Positions 33,870 to 45,946 of a stretch of 64,000 bases of DNA are shown here, one piece after another (positions within the stretch are counted from its first letter, which is position 1; every line of letters starts with the position of its first letter). Source of the stretch: Chamaecyparis obtusa (taxonomy: Eukaryota; Streptophyta; Pinopsida; Cupressales; Cupressaceae); the NCBI GenBank assembly GCA_027943335.1, contig BSBK01000966.1:310001-374000 (forward strand), given 5' to 3'. The notes under the pieces are model-generated. The model was not told the DNA's origin and did not search any database. It was given only the letters and a program-made list of their open reading frames with translations. The position numbers and the translations under genes are program-made.

Positions 33870-35690
33870 TCACTGTTGTATGAGTGGATTGTGCAAGAAG
33901 ATTTAACATTAAACAAGGAGCAAACTCCTCAACACATCTTGGAAACCATTGAATTCAATAATAAATGAAACCTAACATGAACACTATTCCTTCCATAGTT
34001 GAAGGATACATAGCAGTCGATCATTCACAAGAAATCCATGCATCAAATTTTTATAGGGATATCCTACTAATCAATAGGAATTTTCTTGAGATGACCAATG
34101 ATTATGCATTTTGATGGCAGTGTGCTAGTTCAAAAGGATAATATAAATCTGAAACAATTTTTTCTGATTTTCTCAAACTATAAATGTGGTTAAAGGGAAA
34201 ATATTATGTGGAAAACCCACAAACCAAGCTAGCAAATGATTGTACATCAAATTATTCCTATATTCATTAAAGTATTGCTATGCTTTAGCTACCTGACCTT
34301 TGAGCTTCATCTAGAGGAATGTGTAGCTTTAAGATAGAGTTACTTCTTGGGCCTTACAATAGGGTGGAATATGATCAAGATTTGTTTAGACTGTATCTTT
34401 GTTAGTCCCATTGTTAGGTTCTTATAGTTCATGGTTTGAATCTATTATGGTTGTGTAAGGGATTTGTAGATGCTTTTTCTAACATAATTATTGGACACCA
34501 TGATTGGAACAACTGGTTGTTGGCTATTGTACACATGAATCATATCTGTCAATGGTTCTTTGTGTTCAAGAATTCGTTGATCAATCTTTGAGATTTATTG
34601 TCCCAGCTTTAAAAGAGTGATAAAAGATATAGTGAGTAATATCTTTTCCAAGTGTTTTGTGGGTGCCATTATCTTCTAGGAGTAATTGTTGGAACCAAAT
34701 TATGTTCTTTTCCTCTAGTAGATATTGTAGACACAACCATCTTCTTGGTGAAGGGTTTCTTCCATCCCCATGAGGCACTATTGCATGGTTTCCATTCCCT
34801 TGTAGTATACTGAACCTAATTTAATACAAGTGTGCACTATTTTGGGTTCCATAATTTATGGCCCCTACACTGTGGTTGTTAGCCTAATTAAGATAGGCCT
34901 ACCTTTGCATATAATAAGAGGCCAACATGAAACAAACATCCAGAGGTTAGGGAGTTGTTCCTTGTCCATAATTTATTATTTAAGTGCTAAGTGATGATGG
35001 GTATATCGTGTAATTCATACCTAGCGTGTCTCTTTCTTTCTCCCCACATTTCACATTAGGATTATATGTTATAAAATACTAATGAAATCAACTATAGGTC
35101 AAATCTAATCAAAATTGTAATATAAAGATTAAAATAGATCTTGAAGAAATATGGGAACTATTTTTGACATATATTGTACAAATGAAGAAAATACTCCAAA
35201 GAGGAAATGCTTCAATGTGGAACAATTGAAGGACAATATTTTACTTTCATATGCACATCTGCAATGTTTTTGATATATTTCTGAGATAACAAAACCATAG
35301 AAAGAATAGCATATAGAAGAAAGTAAAGAATAACGATCATACTTTGAGATATTGTGGAAAATTAAAGGAACAAATGCTTGGTGGGGTTATCATGCAATCA
35401 CTGAGTGATCCTTCATTCCCCTCTTCCAGTGACCCTTCAAAACCGGGTTATCATGCAATTGGTGAGTGATCCTTCATTCTCTTGGTCTACCCTACAACCA
35501 AACATATTGGAAATACACGATACAATGATAAAAAGTCTTTCACAATCCCCCTTCCCTCAAGGAACACTATCAACCATCCCTTCCACATAGCATTTCACTG
35601 TTGTATGAGTGGATTGTGCAAGAACAGTTAACATTAAACAAGGAGCAAACTCCTCAACACATCTTTGTTGTAAACATGCCATTGGTTCAA
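33870..35690 (+). repeat. Left arm of long inverted repeat flanking the SET gene
   Basis: About 1.8 kb matching the reverse complement of 41,050-44,480 once a solo LTR and a 235-bp duplication in the other arm are removed. Mirror-image frames (for example starting MPHGDGRNPSPRRW, minus strand at 34,778 and plus strand at 43,324) are consequences of the repeat and not genes. Confidence 0.8.
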
Positions 35691-36021
35691 TTTTGTAAAT
35701 AAATTTTTTGTGTTAAATGAATTTAAATGGAACATTAAGCATAGTAATAACATGCTTAGTCTATTAGTAATTGCAGATTAAATGCCCATAACACCTTTAT
35801 CAATTTAGCATGTTATTATAAGATACTAAAGAAAACTTGCTATTTTTCAGAGAAATCTTCACTGTCCCCCACAATGAAGACAATGAAGATTGACCTCCTT
35901 CCCCACAACAAAGAACATTGTAATAAGAATAAGATAGTGCCAAGAAACATTTTCAGAAATATGAAATGTGAGGAAAAGTAATAACATTAACAATGCCAAG
36001 ATTCACAGCATTAAATTTCAC

Positions 36022-39000
36022 CTACGGATGAGTTTCTGCAGTGGGTTGCCCAGCATAAAAAATATGTTGAGTTGCATTTGAGCTGTAACTAAGAGTATCA
36101 TGTAGAATAGACCCTAAACTTTGAAAGTGTTCTCCAGCCTGGCAATTCAAAATTCAATCTAGGCAAGTATCATTAAGTGAAATAAATTATAGACATCAAC
36201 ATCAACATCATCATAATCATTAGACATAAATTATAGACATCAACATCAACATAATCATAATCATTTGGAGGGTATTCATTTTGGTCCTTGGATAGTACTA
36301 TGTTTCTTGAAAGTTCTTGTGATGCTTCTAAATTTTAAAGACATATTTTATGGCTTAATGATAATATAGATTAGTGTTTTATTTTCTAATGGAATGTTGT
36401 TGATCATTCATGGTCTTGAAGAAACTTTTGATTGTTTTGATTCTCAAGTCTTGACATTGTTTCTCAATGTGATATAGACTGACCACAAGATGGTTCAGTT
36501 GGTCCTCTCTTTCTATTTAATCATTTGTCTTCTTCATGGTGTAAGTGTCAATATGTTATAATCCAACCAGCATGTCATACCCCCACTTCTGACAAACCTC
36601 ACAACATGCAAATCATAGCCAAAGACTTGGGTGATCAGCATACACAAACAACGATTACCCTTAGGAAACAATGATCATTAATATTCATTAATGGCGGGCA
36701 GTGATTCCTTGGTAATAAAGGCATTGCCAACATTCATCATCTTAACCAAGTCATGGGTGGTGATCCTTGAAATAGCACAATTAGTAAAAGGACATAACAA
36801 CATAAATCATGGGTGGTGATCCTTGAATTTGGAGCGAGGAAGAAGGAAAATTGGAAAACAAAATATGGAATAATCAGGTTGGAATTGGAGAAGAATTCAG
36901 AAATAAACTTGAATTAGAAAAAAGCCAAGTTATCTAGTTCTTTGTTTGAGGTTGGGTTTTGAGTCTACTTTTGTTCTCCTCTAGGTTCAACTTGGGTTCC
37001 TTTGGTAGGAACTTAGGTGCCTGGCCCAATCCCGAGTGCACCTGTAGTATTATAAATATGATACATGAGGTATTTTATTCATAATTTTATAGGCTAACTC
37101 ATTATTATGGTAACATGGGTATGCCCGCACTCATGTTATCATTGTTATCATTGTTTTCTTATTTAAAACAAATTTACTCACTTTATGTTGGAACTTAACA
37201 TCAAATAAACTAATTGGTAAATAATTAAATTTGAAATATAATCTATTTAGCTTACTTACCTCGATGGATCCATCAGTAGAACCTTGTGCACTTCTTATTC
37301 TTTCTGCCATGACTTTATAGCCTTGTTGGAAGCCAATTCTCTTGTCCTCTTCTGTGAGACTTATATTGAACTCCGCACCCTGCATTTTTGCTTGGTATCG
37401 TCAAATTTTATTTTATTGTTTCATCAAAACAAAAAAATATTTCAAATTATAAATAAATATTTAAAGATCAAAGAATTATTTTCAGTGTTAAAAGCCATGT
37501 AAAGATTTTTTTTCCCAACACATACAACTCGTGCAACAAGTTTCAAATAACCACCAGAGCCTAGCTTGTGTTGCCCGTGCTTTTGCAATCTTGCCTTTGT
37601 TGCCTTTGATGTGTCAGGCAACCTATGAAGAGATTGAAATATGTTAGTTCATATAAATATGAAGAGTATTTAGTACACAATTACATTTTTAATAGTATCA
37701 CATACCTTCTTCTATTCTCTGGTGGTGTATTTCCTTTTGTTACTTCAGTTTTCTCATTCGCATCTAGAATAATAGATTTCCACTCTAAATCAGAAATGCA
37801 AGGGGGGCACTGGTAATGTGGGTTTTTGGTTAATGTACACCTGTACTGGTCCCTAATATACCTCAAACATATCCCTGCTCTTTGAAGGATCTTACCCTTC
37901 TCAAATGCACGAGGTCCAAACAAGTTTGTCATACTCTCTACAAGATCATCCTTTAACTTTTGATTTGGGGTTTTCCACCTTTTAAGAAAGAAAACAATGT
38001 TAGATTAAAAAATGGATGTAATGATAACTATCCTAGCAATGATATGAAATCAAAATAGTGGATTGGGGTTTTAGTTCGGATATGATGTTCCACCCTGTAC
38101 AGATGGTGGGCCCGAATATCTGCAAACACTCATCATTAAGTTTACTATAAAAAACATCATTCCCTACAAAATAATCATGGGATCATTAGTCGAAGGATAT
38201 AATAGTATAAAATAAGAACACAATAGATGTAAGCTTCTCATATTGAATGCAAGGTGTAATTAACATATGATTGTACAGTAAAAGAAAGGTCCAATCTTTA
38301 AAGTACCTAGAAGTTTTTCTATTTTCAAGGGAAGTCCTTCTTCTTTAGACACAAGCAATATGCAATCCTTCACTATTCATGTACTAGCAATACTAGTACA
38401 TCCAGGAAAATCACCATCAAGTGTTGCATCCCCTGTTGCATAAATTGAATCCATTACGAAATGGCCCTAAGAAAGAAAACTTCAAGGGAAATAAACATAT
38501 ATATATAATGATAAAGAAAATAAAATACCTATATGATTAGGTGGTGCCATGGCGTCTGTGGCCATGCTATGTGTTGTTGACATTGTAGGATGCGATACAT
38601 CTGAGCCTGCCATCGTATGAGGCAGCGATAGTAAATGATCATTGACATGTGCTGAAGAATAAGATTGTTAGAGTATAATAAAACCAGTGATTAGCATGGA
38701 CAATATTGTTAGAGAGTAAAAAAAATATAGTCCAACAAGTGATCTACCTAAACCAGCTGTAGTACCCTCATCATCGCCGCAAGGATCAAAATTACACAAA
38801 AAAAGCTGTAAAAGCAACACATCCACTTATTTTTTAATGACATAAAAGACTACTATAACATAAAAACTATTATTGAACTTTTGTTATAATTAAAAATTAC
38901 ATTAATACTTACTCAGTAATTTTGAGATAGGTGCATCAGTTTAGTTGCCCTCTTTTGTAACTCAAGAGTCAGAGGGAATATAGATGCCAATTCAGTGAAT

Positions 39001-40317
39001 CTATTTCCAATTTTTTGGAGGCATTTTTTAATTGCAAAGGCTGGCTCATCACAAGCACCAAAATCAACAACTAGGTCCTTGTCAAAGGACTCCTCTTCAG
39101 GGACTGTGGGTTCCTTTCCTTTTCTCTGCTGACCACCTGTCTATGACAACAATATTACTAACACTATTATAATTAATCTGAAACAGTGATGAAAATAATG
39201 TAATAAAAAACTTTATTTAACATTTTGCTTCTATCAAATTTGTAGTTCAATAACAAAGAGGTTTACCTGCTGGGAAGAAGTGCATGCATGATCATCATTG
39301 TCCCCACTATGTGGTTGCTCCATATTGTGGTCCTGTGTTATTATTTAAAGTTAACCAATAATTAGAAAGGACTACATTAATAAATTTCATTAGAAGATGA
39401 TGATGGAGATGAGGTGGATGGTGAGGAGACTCTCTAAATGTGGTTGGCAAAAAAACTCAATTATTTAATGGTACATAGTATGTACCTGCACCCTAATGAT
39501 AGTGACATCATTTGTATCTATGCGATTCAAATTGTAATCAATAAGCAACTCTTCCCCTGCACTTATTGATTTTATCGCACATACAAATACATGATTTCCC
39601 TCACGCACCTCAAATATGCAATTGGGTTGCTTAATAGTTGACAGAGGTCGCGTGCTATTTATAAAACCTACAATATTCCCAGATGCTTTTCTCCTTCTAT
39701 CAATGTATATAGCCACTCTTTTACTTTTCTCATTGTCTTTTTGTTGAATATAATTTTCCGAGAGTGCATACCTATGCATACTTTTTTTATATTGAACAAT
39801 TCGCATCCAACTTTTGTAATCGTAACAAGGTCCAACATACTCCATCAATTCAATAAATTTGTTGTAAGAGATCTTTATGCCATCCATGGAAAATAAGCCC
39901 AAACCATGTATTGACGATGGTGCAATATGATATATCTTGCCTTTAACACTAAAATCAGTGTTTATTGGAGGAAGTTCCTTGGGGACCCATTTTTTTTGTA
40001 GATTTTGGTACCTAGAGGGCACCTCGATGTTGCCTTTGCTCTCATCATCATAAGAACATGACCCCCCTTGAGCAAGGAAAAATTTCATGCATCTATTGAA
40101 TTTCCTTCTAGTCTTTTGACCTCTAGTTGATCTTCCTAATTGAGACATACTAAATGACTCACTTTCTTCACTTGAGGAAGACACATCTGACAAATACCTA
40201 TTTGCTACTACCTACACTCCATTAAATGAGAGAGATAGCAATTAATGTGAGATATTTTTCAAAATGTGAAATACATTAATCTCTATAGGGTGTATTGACT
40301 TATACTTGTCGATCCAT
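36022..40317 (-). pseudogene. SET-domain / Ptta-EnSpm-like fusion gene inside the CACTA element
   Basis: Twelve exons on the minus strand: 40,317-40,306; 40,211-39,486; 39,332-39,267; 39,140-38,913; 38,805-38,748; 38,651-38,529; 38,432-38,307; 38,163-38,094; 37,978-37,706; 37,622-37,526; 37,379-37,260; 36,138-36,022. All introns are GT-AG, phases agree throughout, and the sum is 2,016 nt (671 residues). Residues about 95-235 form a SET-like domain: HGLGLFS (cofactor loop), GFINSTRP...KQPNC (in place of the usual NHSCxPN) and GEELLIDYN. An acidic/Ser N-terminus precedes it. Residues about 470-600 (MTNLFGPRAF, W-rich start, KLGSGGYLKLVARV) resemble plant Ptta/En/Spm transposon proteins. Two TGA stops (38,913-38,915 at an exon end; 38,377-38,379) fit CGA-to-TGA decay. 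If the first is genuine, a 343-residue SET protein would result. The first 12-nt exon is the weakest part of the model. Confidence 0.75.
39486..40211 (-). other. SET-domain exon
   Basis: This is the largest exon, 242 codons without a stop. It alone carries the three SET hallmarks at about residues 106-112, 186-201 and 223-231 of the model, plus the basic stretch RSTRGQKTRRKFNR near the N-terminus. The long open frame and intact acceptor (GTGTAG) and donor (GCAG/GTACAT) suggest it was under selection until recently. Confidence 0.8.
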
Positions 40318-41731
40318 GAGAATGTGTGGGATGCTCGTGAAAGGAGTCTGGGTACCTACATATGTAATTCAATTATCTAATGTTAGCTAAAAAACTCATG
40401 ATACATATTGTGAGTTTGAAGAGAGTTCGTGCCATGTGTGATAGAACCTACTTTATCTAATATGGTGCATTGTTAAAAAAATTAAGGGTAGAGTAGTTAT
40501 TACTTAGTTTTTGGTGGGGGACAATGAAGATATGTTTGACAAATAGTAGGTCTTCTTTAGTATTTCATGAATTTTTACCACATATATTGTTTCAAGCCTT
40601 TGAGTCTTGGAGAAGAAGAATGGTGTAAGTTGAATAGATCAGAGTGAATGGGGTGTTGAAACATGGTGAATAGACCATGATGAGATGATACTTGATGTCG
40701 TGACTAAGTTTCCCTCACAAACATCAGCATAGACTAGTTTTACTGAGTTTCCTTTCTCTATTTTGAGGTTTCCTTTCTCTGCCGCAGGCGTACAGTCAGA
40801 GGGTTCATTGACAAAATGATCCTTCAAATGGTTACTATGAATATGAATGATTTTATATAGCATATTTCTCATTTTACTTGAAGTTTGGAATAACTTGTGC
40901 AAGGGTGAAAGTAGTTTTGATAATTTTGGTCGTGACCGTTCCTCTACACAGTCAGGAAATGTAACTGTCTAATGATTATATGTAATGTTGAATGGATTAA
41001 ATGCTTTATTCTTGGTAGAAGTGAATGGAAGGAATAGTGTTGGTGTTAGGTTTCATTTATTATTGAATTCAATGGTTTCCAAGATGTGTTGAGGAGTTTG
41101 CTCCTTGTTTAATGTTAACTGTTCCTGCACAATCCACTCATACAATAGTGAAATGATGTGTGGAAGGGATGGTTGATAGTGTTCCTTGAGGGAAGGGGGA
41201 TTTTGAAAGACTTTTTATCATTGTATTGTGTATTTCCAATATGTTTGGATGCAGGGCAGACCAAGAGAATGAAGGATCACTCATTGATTGCATGATAACC
41301 CAGTTTTGAAGGGTCATTGGAAGAGGGGAATGAGGGATCACTCAGTGAATGCATGATAACCCCACCAAGCATTCTTTCCTTTAATTTTCCACAATATCTC
41401 AAAGTATGATCATTATTCTTTACTTTCTTCTATATGCTATTCTTTCTATGGTTTTGTTATCTCAGAAATATATCAAAAACATTGCAGATGTGCATATAAA
41501 AGTAAAATATTGTCCTTCAATTGTTCCACATTGAAGCATTTCCTCTTTGGAGTATTCTCTTCGTTTGTACAATATTTGTCAAAAATGGTTCCTGTATTTC
41601 TTCAAGATCTATTTTAATCTTTATATTGCAATTTTGATTAGATTTGACCTATAGTTGATTTCATTAGTATTTTATAACATATACTCCTAATGTGAAATGT
41701 GGAGAGAAAGAAAGAGACACACTAGGTATGA

Positions 41732-42506
41732 TGTGATATCCCCAGTCTATATTAAGAATTTGATAAATAAATTAATAATAATAAATTAAAAAATAATCAA
41801 AATTATATTAAATAAATATATTTATCACATTAATCAATGTTATTAACAAATAGATAATTGTATAATAATATATATATTGAACATTGAAATAAATAATTAT
41901 CAATCAATGAATATATAATAAATAATTATCAAAATTAATAATTAAAATAAATATTAATCAGTCGTATATCAACAATATATTAATAATGCATAGATAATTA
42001 TTAATTAAACAAAATTAATAATTATTCTAAATTAATATTAGAGTGGGATGGAAAGATAGAGAATAGTGATATTGTTGAAGTCAAACAAAGTCAGTAAGGA
42101 CAAGTTGGCAGAAAAGGTGCCACATAAGTGCAATGACAAATACGATTTCATAAAGTGGTGCATAATTTAGACTAATAACAGTGATTAGTATTGATAAAGG
42201 AATGATATACAATTTACGAAGAGACATGAGTCGTGTCTTTTACATGACTACTCATCCTAAGCATAAGATATAAGAAAGCACTCTCCATCATTAATTCAGG
42301 CATCGAAGAAGAGAGAATATAAAATATATTTGTTACCCTGCGTAGGGAAGAGAACATTATAGAGGAAAATACTAACATATTAATAAATCTGTATTCAACA
42401 TCTGGCAACAAGTCAGACAACCAGAACACATAGGATTTAACTTTATGTATATATATTATACAATCTCACAACTAATGGGGGAGATATAAGAGAATGAATA
42501 TCAGAC

Positions 42507-42589
<83 letters not shown>

Positions 42590-43082
42590 TCTCATAATGA
42601 CAATCAATATATATCGTTATTGATAATCAAGATTATTTATATATATTTATATATATAGCGCTCATAAATGAATAAACATCTACATTGATAATATATATAT
42701 TAATTAAAATAAAATAAGAATAGATATATAGAACCTATTACTATTTAGCTAAGAAGGAAGACTAAAGTGTTACCAAGGAGGGGCTTGTCTAAATCCAATC
42801 AATGGCTATCTGTCCCAAAATAAGGCGGGGGTCAGTGTCCCAATAGTTTGGGCTTGGACCTGTAAACTTTGAGGGAGCCCATTGCAGTTGGTCTCTAGGC
42901 ACCTTGGATAATGTTTACGCTTCCCTTCATCGAGTTAAAATAGTAATAAGGTTGGATATGAGTGTTAAAGATAACTAAATTTAATGAGATAAAATGACTA
43001 ATCCTATCATGGACATAATAATCCAAAACCTAATTGATAAATTTAGGATAAATTAAGTAAGGTCCCAATAGGGGACATTACA
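41732..43082. mobile_element. Solo LTR in the inverted-repeat arm (1,351 bp)
   Basis: It begins TGTGATATCCCC and ends GGGGACATTACA (TG...CA, 12-bp imperfect inverted ends). It is flanked by a perfect 5-bp duplication TATGA (41,727-41,731 and 43,083-43,087). The uninterrupted target, GGTATGAATT in reverse complement, is present in the other arm near 35,025. That gives direct before-and-after evidence. It contains a long (AT)n run at about 42,510-42,590. Confidence 0.9.
42510..42590. repeat. (AT)n microsatellite
   Basis: An almost pure AT run inside the solo LTR. Confidence 0.95.
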
Positions 43083-44480
43083 TATGAATTACATGATATA
43101 CCCATCATCACTTAGCACTTAAATAATAAATTATGGATAGCGAACAACCCCCTAACCTCTAGATGTTTGTTTCATGTTGGCCTCTTATTATATGCAAAGG
43201 TAGGCCTATCTTAATTAGGCTAACAACCATAGTGTAGGGGCCATAAATTATGGAACCCAAAATAGTGCATACTTGTATTAAATTAGGTTCAGTAAACTAC
43301 AAGGGAATGGAAACCATGCAATAGTGCCTCATGGTGATGGAAGAAACCCTTCACCAAGAAGATGGTTGTGTCTGCAATATTTACTAGAGGCAAAGAACAT
43401 AATTTGGTTCCAACAATTACTCTTAGAAGATAATGGCACCCACAAAACACTTGGAAAAGATAGCACTCACTATATCTTTTATCACTCTTTTAAAGCTGGG
43501 ACAATAAATCTCAAAGATTGATCAACGAATTCTTGAACACAAAGAACCATTGACAGATATGATTCATGTGTACAATAGCCAACAACCAGTTGTTCCAATC
43601 ATGGTGTCCAATAATTATGTTAGAAAAAGCATCTACAAATCCCTTACACAACCATAATAGATTCAAACCATGAACTATAAGAACCTAACAATGGGACTAA
43701 CAAAGATACAGTCTAAACAAATCTTGATCATATTCCACCCTATTGTAAGGCCCAAGAAGTAACTCTATCTTAAAGCTACACATTCCTCTAGATGAAGCTC
43801 AAAGGTCAGGTAGCTAAAGCATAGCAATACTTGAATGAATATAGGAATAATTTGATGTACAATCATTTGCTAGCTTGATTTGTGGGTTTTCCACATAATA
43901 TTTTCCCTTTAACCACATTTATAGTTTGAGAAAATCAGAAAAAATTGTTTCAGATTTATATTATCCTTTTGAACTAGCACACTGCCATCAAAATGCATAA
44001 TCATTGGTCATCTCAAGAAAATTCCTATTGATTAGTAGGATATCCTTATAAAAATTTGATGCATGGATTTCTTGTGAATTATGAACTGCTATGTATCCTG
44101 CAACTATGGAAGGAATAGTGTTGGTGTTAGGTTTCATTTATTATTGAATTCAATGCTATAGTTTGAGAAAATCAGAAAAAATTGTTTCAGATTTATATTA
44201 TCCTTTTGAACTAGCACATTGCCATCAAAATGCATAATCATTGGTCATCTCAAGAAAATTCCTATTGATTAGTAGGATATCCTTATAAAAATTTGATGCA
44301 TGGATTTCTTGTGAATTATCGACTGCTATGTATCCTGCAACTATGGAAGGAATAATGTTGGTGTTAGGTTTCATTTATTATTGAATTCAATGGCTTCCAA
44401 GATGTGTTTAGGAGTTTGCTCCTTGTTTAATGTTCACTATTCCTACACAATCCACTCATAAAATAGTGAAATGCTATGTG

Positions 44481-45917
44481 GAAGGGATGGTTGATAGTGT
44501 TCCTTGAGGGAAGGGGGATTTTGAAAGACTTGTTATCATTGTATTGTGTATTTCCAATATGTTTGGATGCAGGGCAGACTAGGAGAATGAAGGATCACTC
44601 ACTGATTGCATGATAACCCAGTTTTGAAGGGTCACTGGTTGAGTGGACAATCAAGGTTCAGATGATTGTGCCATTGGAGGACCCTATTTCTTTGTAGTAA
44701 TTGCTATTCAAATTGGATGCATGGATTTCTTGTAAATTATCGGCTGCTATGTATCCTGCAACTTGATCCGTAAATCTCCATATACTTCTCTAGGGTTGTA
44801 AGCCACTTAGGGATCAAAATATAGAGACTAAATCAAAATCGTTCTTTGTCCTATTTCCTTTTAACAAAGTCTCAACTATCAATGATAAAATATACATTTG
44901 ATGCCCTAAGCTATCAAATATACAAATGGCACGTACCTAGAAGCTCACTAGGAGAATGAAGGATCACTCACTAATTACATGATAACCCAGTTTTGAAGGG
45001 TCATTGGTTGAGGGGACAGTCAAGGTCTGGATGATTGGGCCATTGGAGGACCCTAGTTCTTTGTATTAATTGCTATTCAAATTGGATGCATGGATTTATT
45101 GTGAATTATCAGCTGCTATGTATCTTGCAACTGCATCCATAAATCTACATATACTTCTCTAGGGTTGTAAGCCACTTAGGGATCAAAATAGAGAAACTAA
45201 ATAAAAATCATTCTTTGTCCTATTTCTTTTAACAAAGTATCAACTATCAATGATACAATACATTTGATGCCCTAAGCTATCAATACAAATGGTGCCTAGC
45301 TAGAAGCTCATAGGCTGTCCATTTCATAACCACAGTCAACATTTCAAAAAAATGGATATCCTTGAGCACAAGCACCAATAACATCAAATAATGGAGTTAA
45401 AGCACGGGCTAGGGCACGACACCAGTAGAATGCAGTCATTTTAGTGAAAGAAATTTACAATGGCGTCATTAAACATATATGCCAGTAATATCAACAAACA
45501 TGAATCCAAACATTTGAATACAATGAATCGATATCCTTGAGCACAAGCACCAATAACATCAAATAATAGAGATAAAGCACTGGCTACAACATGACACTAG
45601 TAGAATGTGGTCATTTCAAAGAGCATTAATGATCAAATAAAATGAAATGCATTCGAATACATGATGCCAGAGGCTTGAAAGATGAAGAAATCACATACCT
45701 TCTCCTGCACTTAGCTTTCACTCCTTTTCTCCTGCTCCCTCTATCCAATCGAAATAAAAATGATGAGGTTGTTTCACTTTTTTTTTAAATGTATACCCCG
45801 AATCTATTGGAGTTCCGATGGTCAATTAAACATCCATCATAATACTGACATCATCGGGGCCTATTACAAAAAAAAAACACCAAATTCGTAAGAAAAAGTT
45901 ACCCATCGAAAACTTCT
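44481..45917. repeat. Right CACTA interior repeat modules
   Basis: Direct relatives of the modules at 32,340-33,770 (for example 44,945-45,440) are followed by two copies of the ATATCCTTGAGCACAAGCAC unit at 45,355 and 45,535. The region up to the right terminal repeat has no gene. Confidence 0.75.
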
Positions 45918-45946
45918 ATCGAAATTTGGCCCCAAATGTAGTAGTG
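45918..45946 (-). repeat. Right terminal inverted repeat of CACTA element
   Basis: 29 bp, exact reverse complement of 28,672-28,700, followed by the AAT target duplication. Confidence 0.95.

Larger units (their letters stand above)
41050..44480 (-). repeat. Right arm of long inverted repeat flanking the SET gene
   Basis: This is the reverse complement of 33,870-35,690, interrupted by the solo LTR at 41,732-43,082. It is lengthened by a 235-bp tandem duplication whose two copies begin near 43,920 and 44,155 (ATAGTTTGAGAAAATCAG). Confidence 0.8.
28672..45946. mobile_element. CACTA (EnSpm)-type DNA transposon carrying a SET gene, 17,275 bp
   Basis: It begins CACTACTACATTTGGGGCC, and its right end is the reverse complement. 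The terminal inverted repeats match perfectly for 29 bp (28,672-28,700 and 45,918-45,946). The 3-bp target duplication AAT is perfect (28,669-28,671 and 45,947-45,949). CACTA ends plus a 3-bp duplication define the EnSpm/CACTA superfamily. The insertion splits gene B of the host transposon: deleting the element and one AAT rejoins the transposase frame as Lys-Asn-Thr-Phe-Pro-Ile-Gly. Contents: subterminal TGTCGGAA-like repeats, several foldbacks, long internal inverted repeats and the SET gene. No catalytic CACTA transposase (TNPD type) was found. Confidence 0.9.

Noticed and set aside
36575..37140. A further solo LTR starting TGTCATACCCCC
   Set aside because: The possible right end (GGGTATGCCCGCA) does not mirror the start properly, no target duplication is visible, and the interval lies within an intron of the SET gene.
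34581..43521. Pair of similar 65-residue frames (minus at 34,778, plus at 43,324) as a conserved small gene
   Set aside because: They lie at mirror positions in the long inverted repeat; their similarity follows from the repeat, and no start context or homology supports them.
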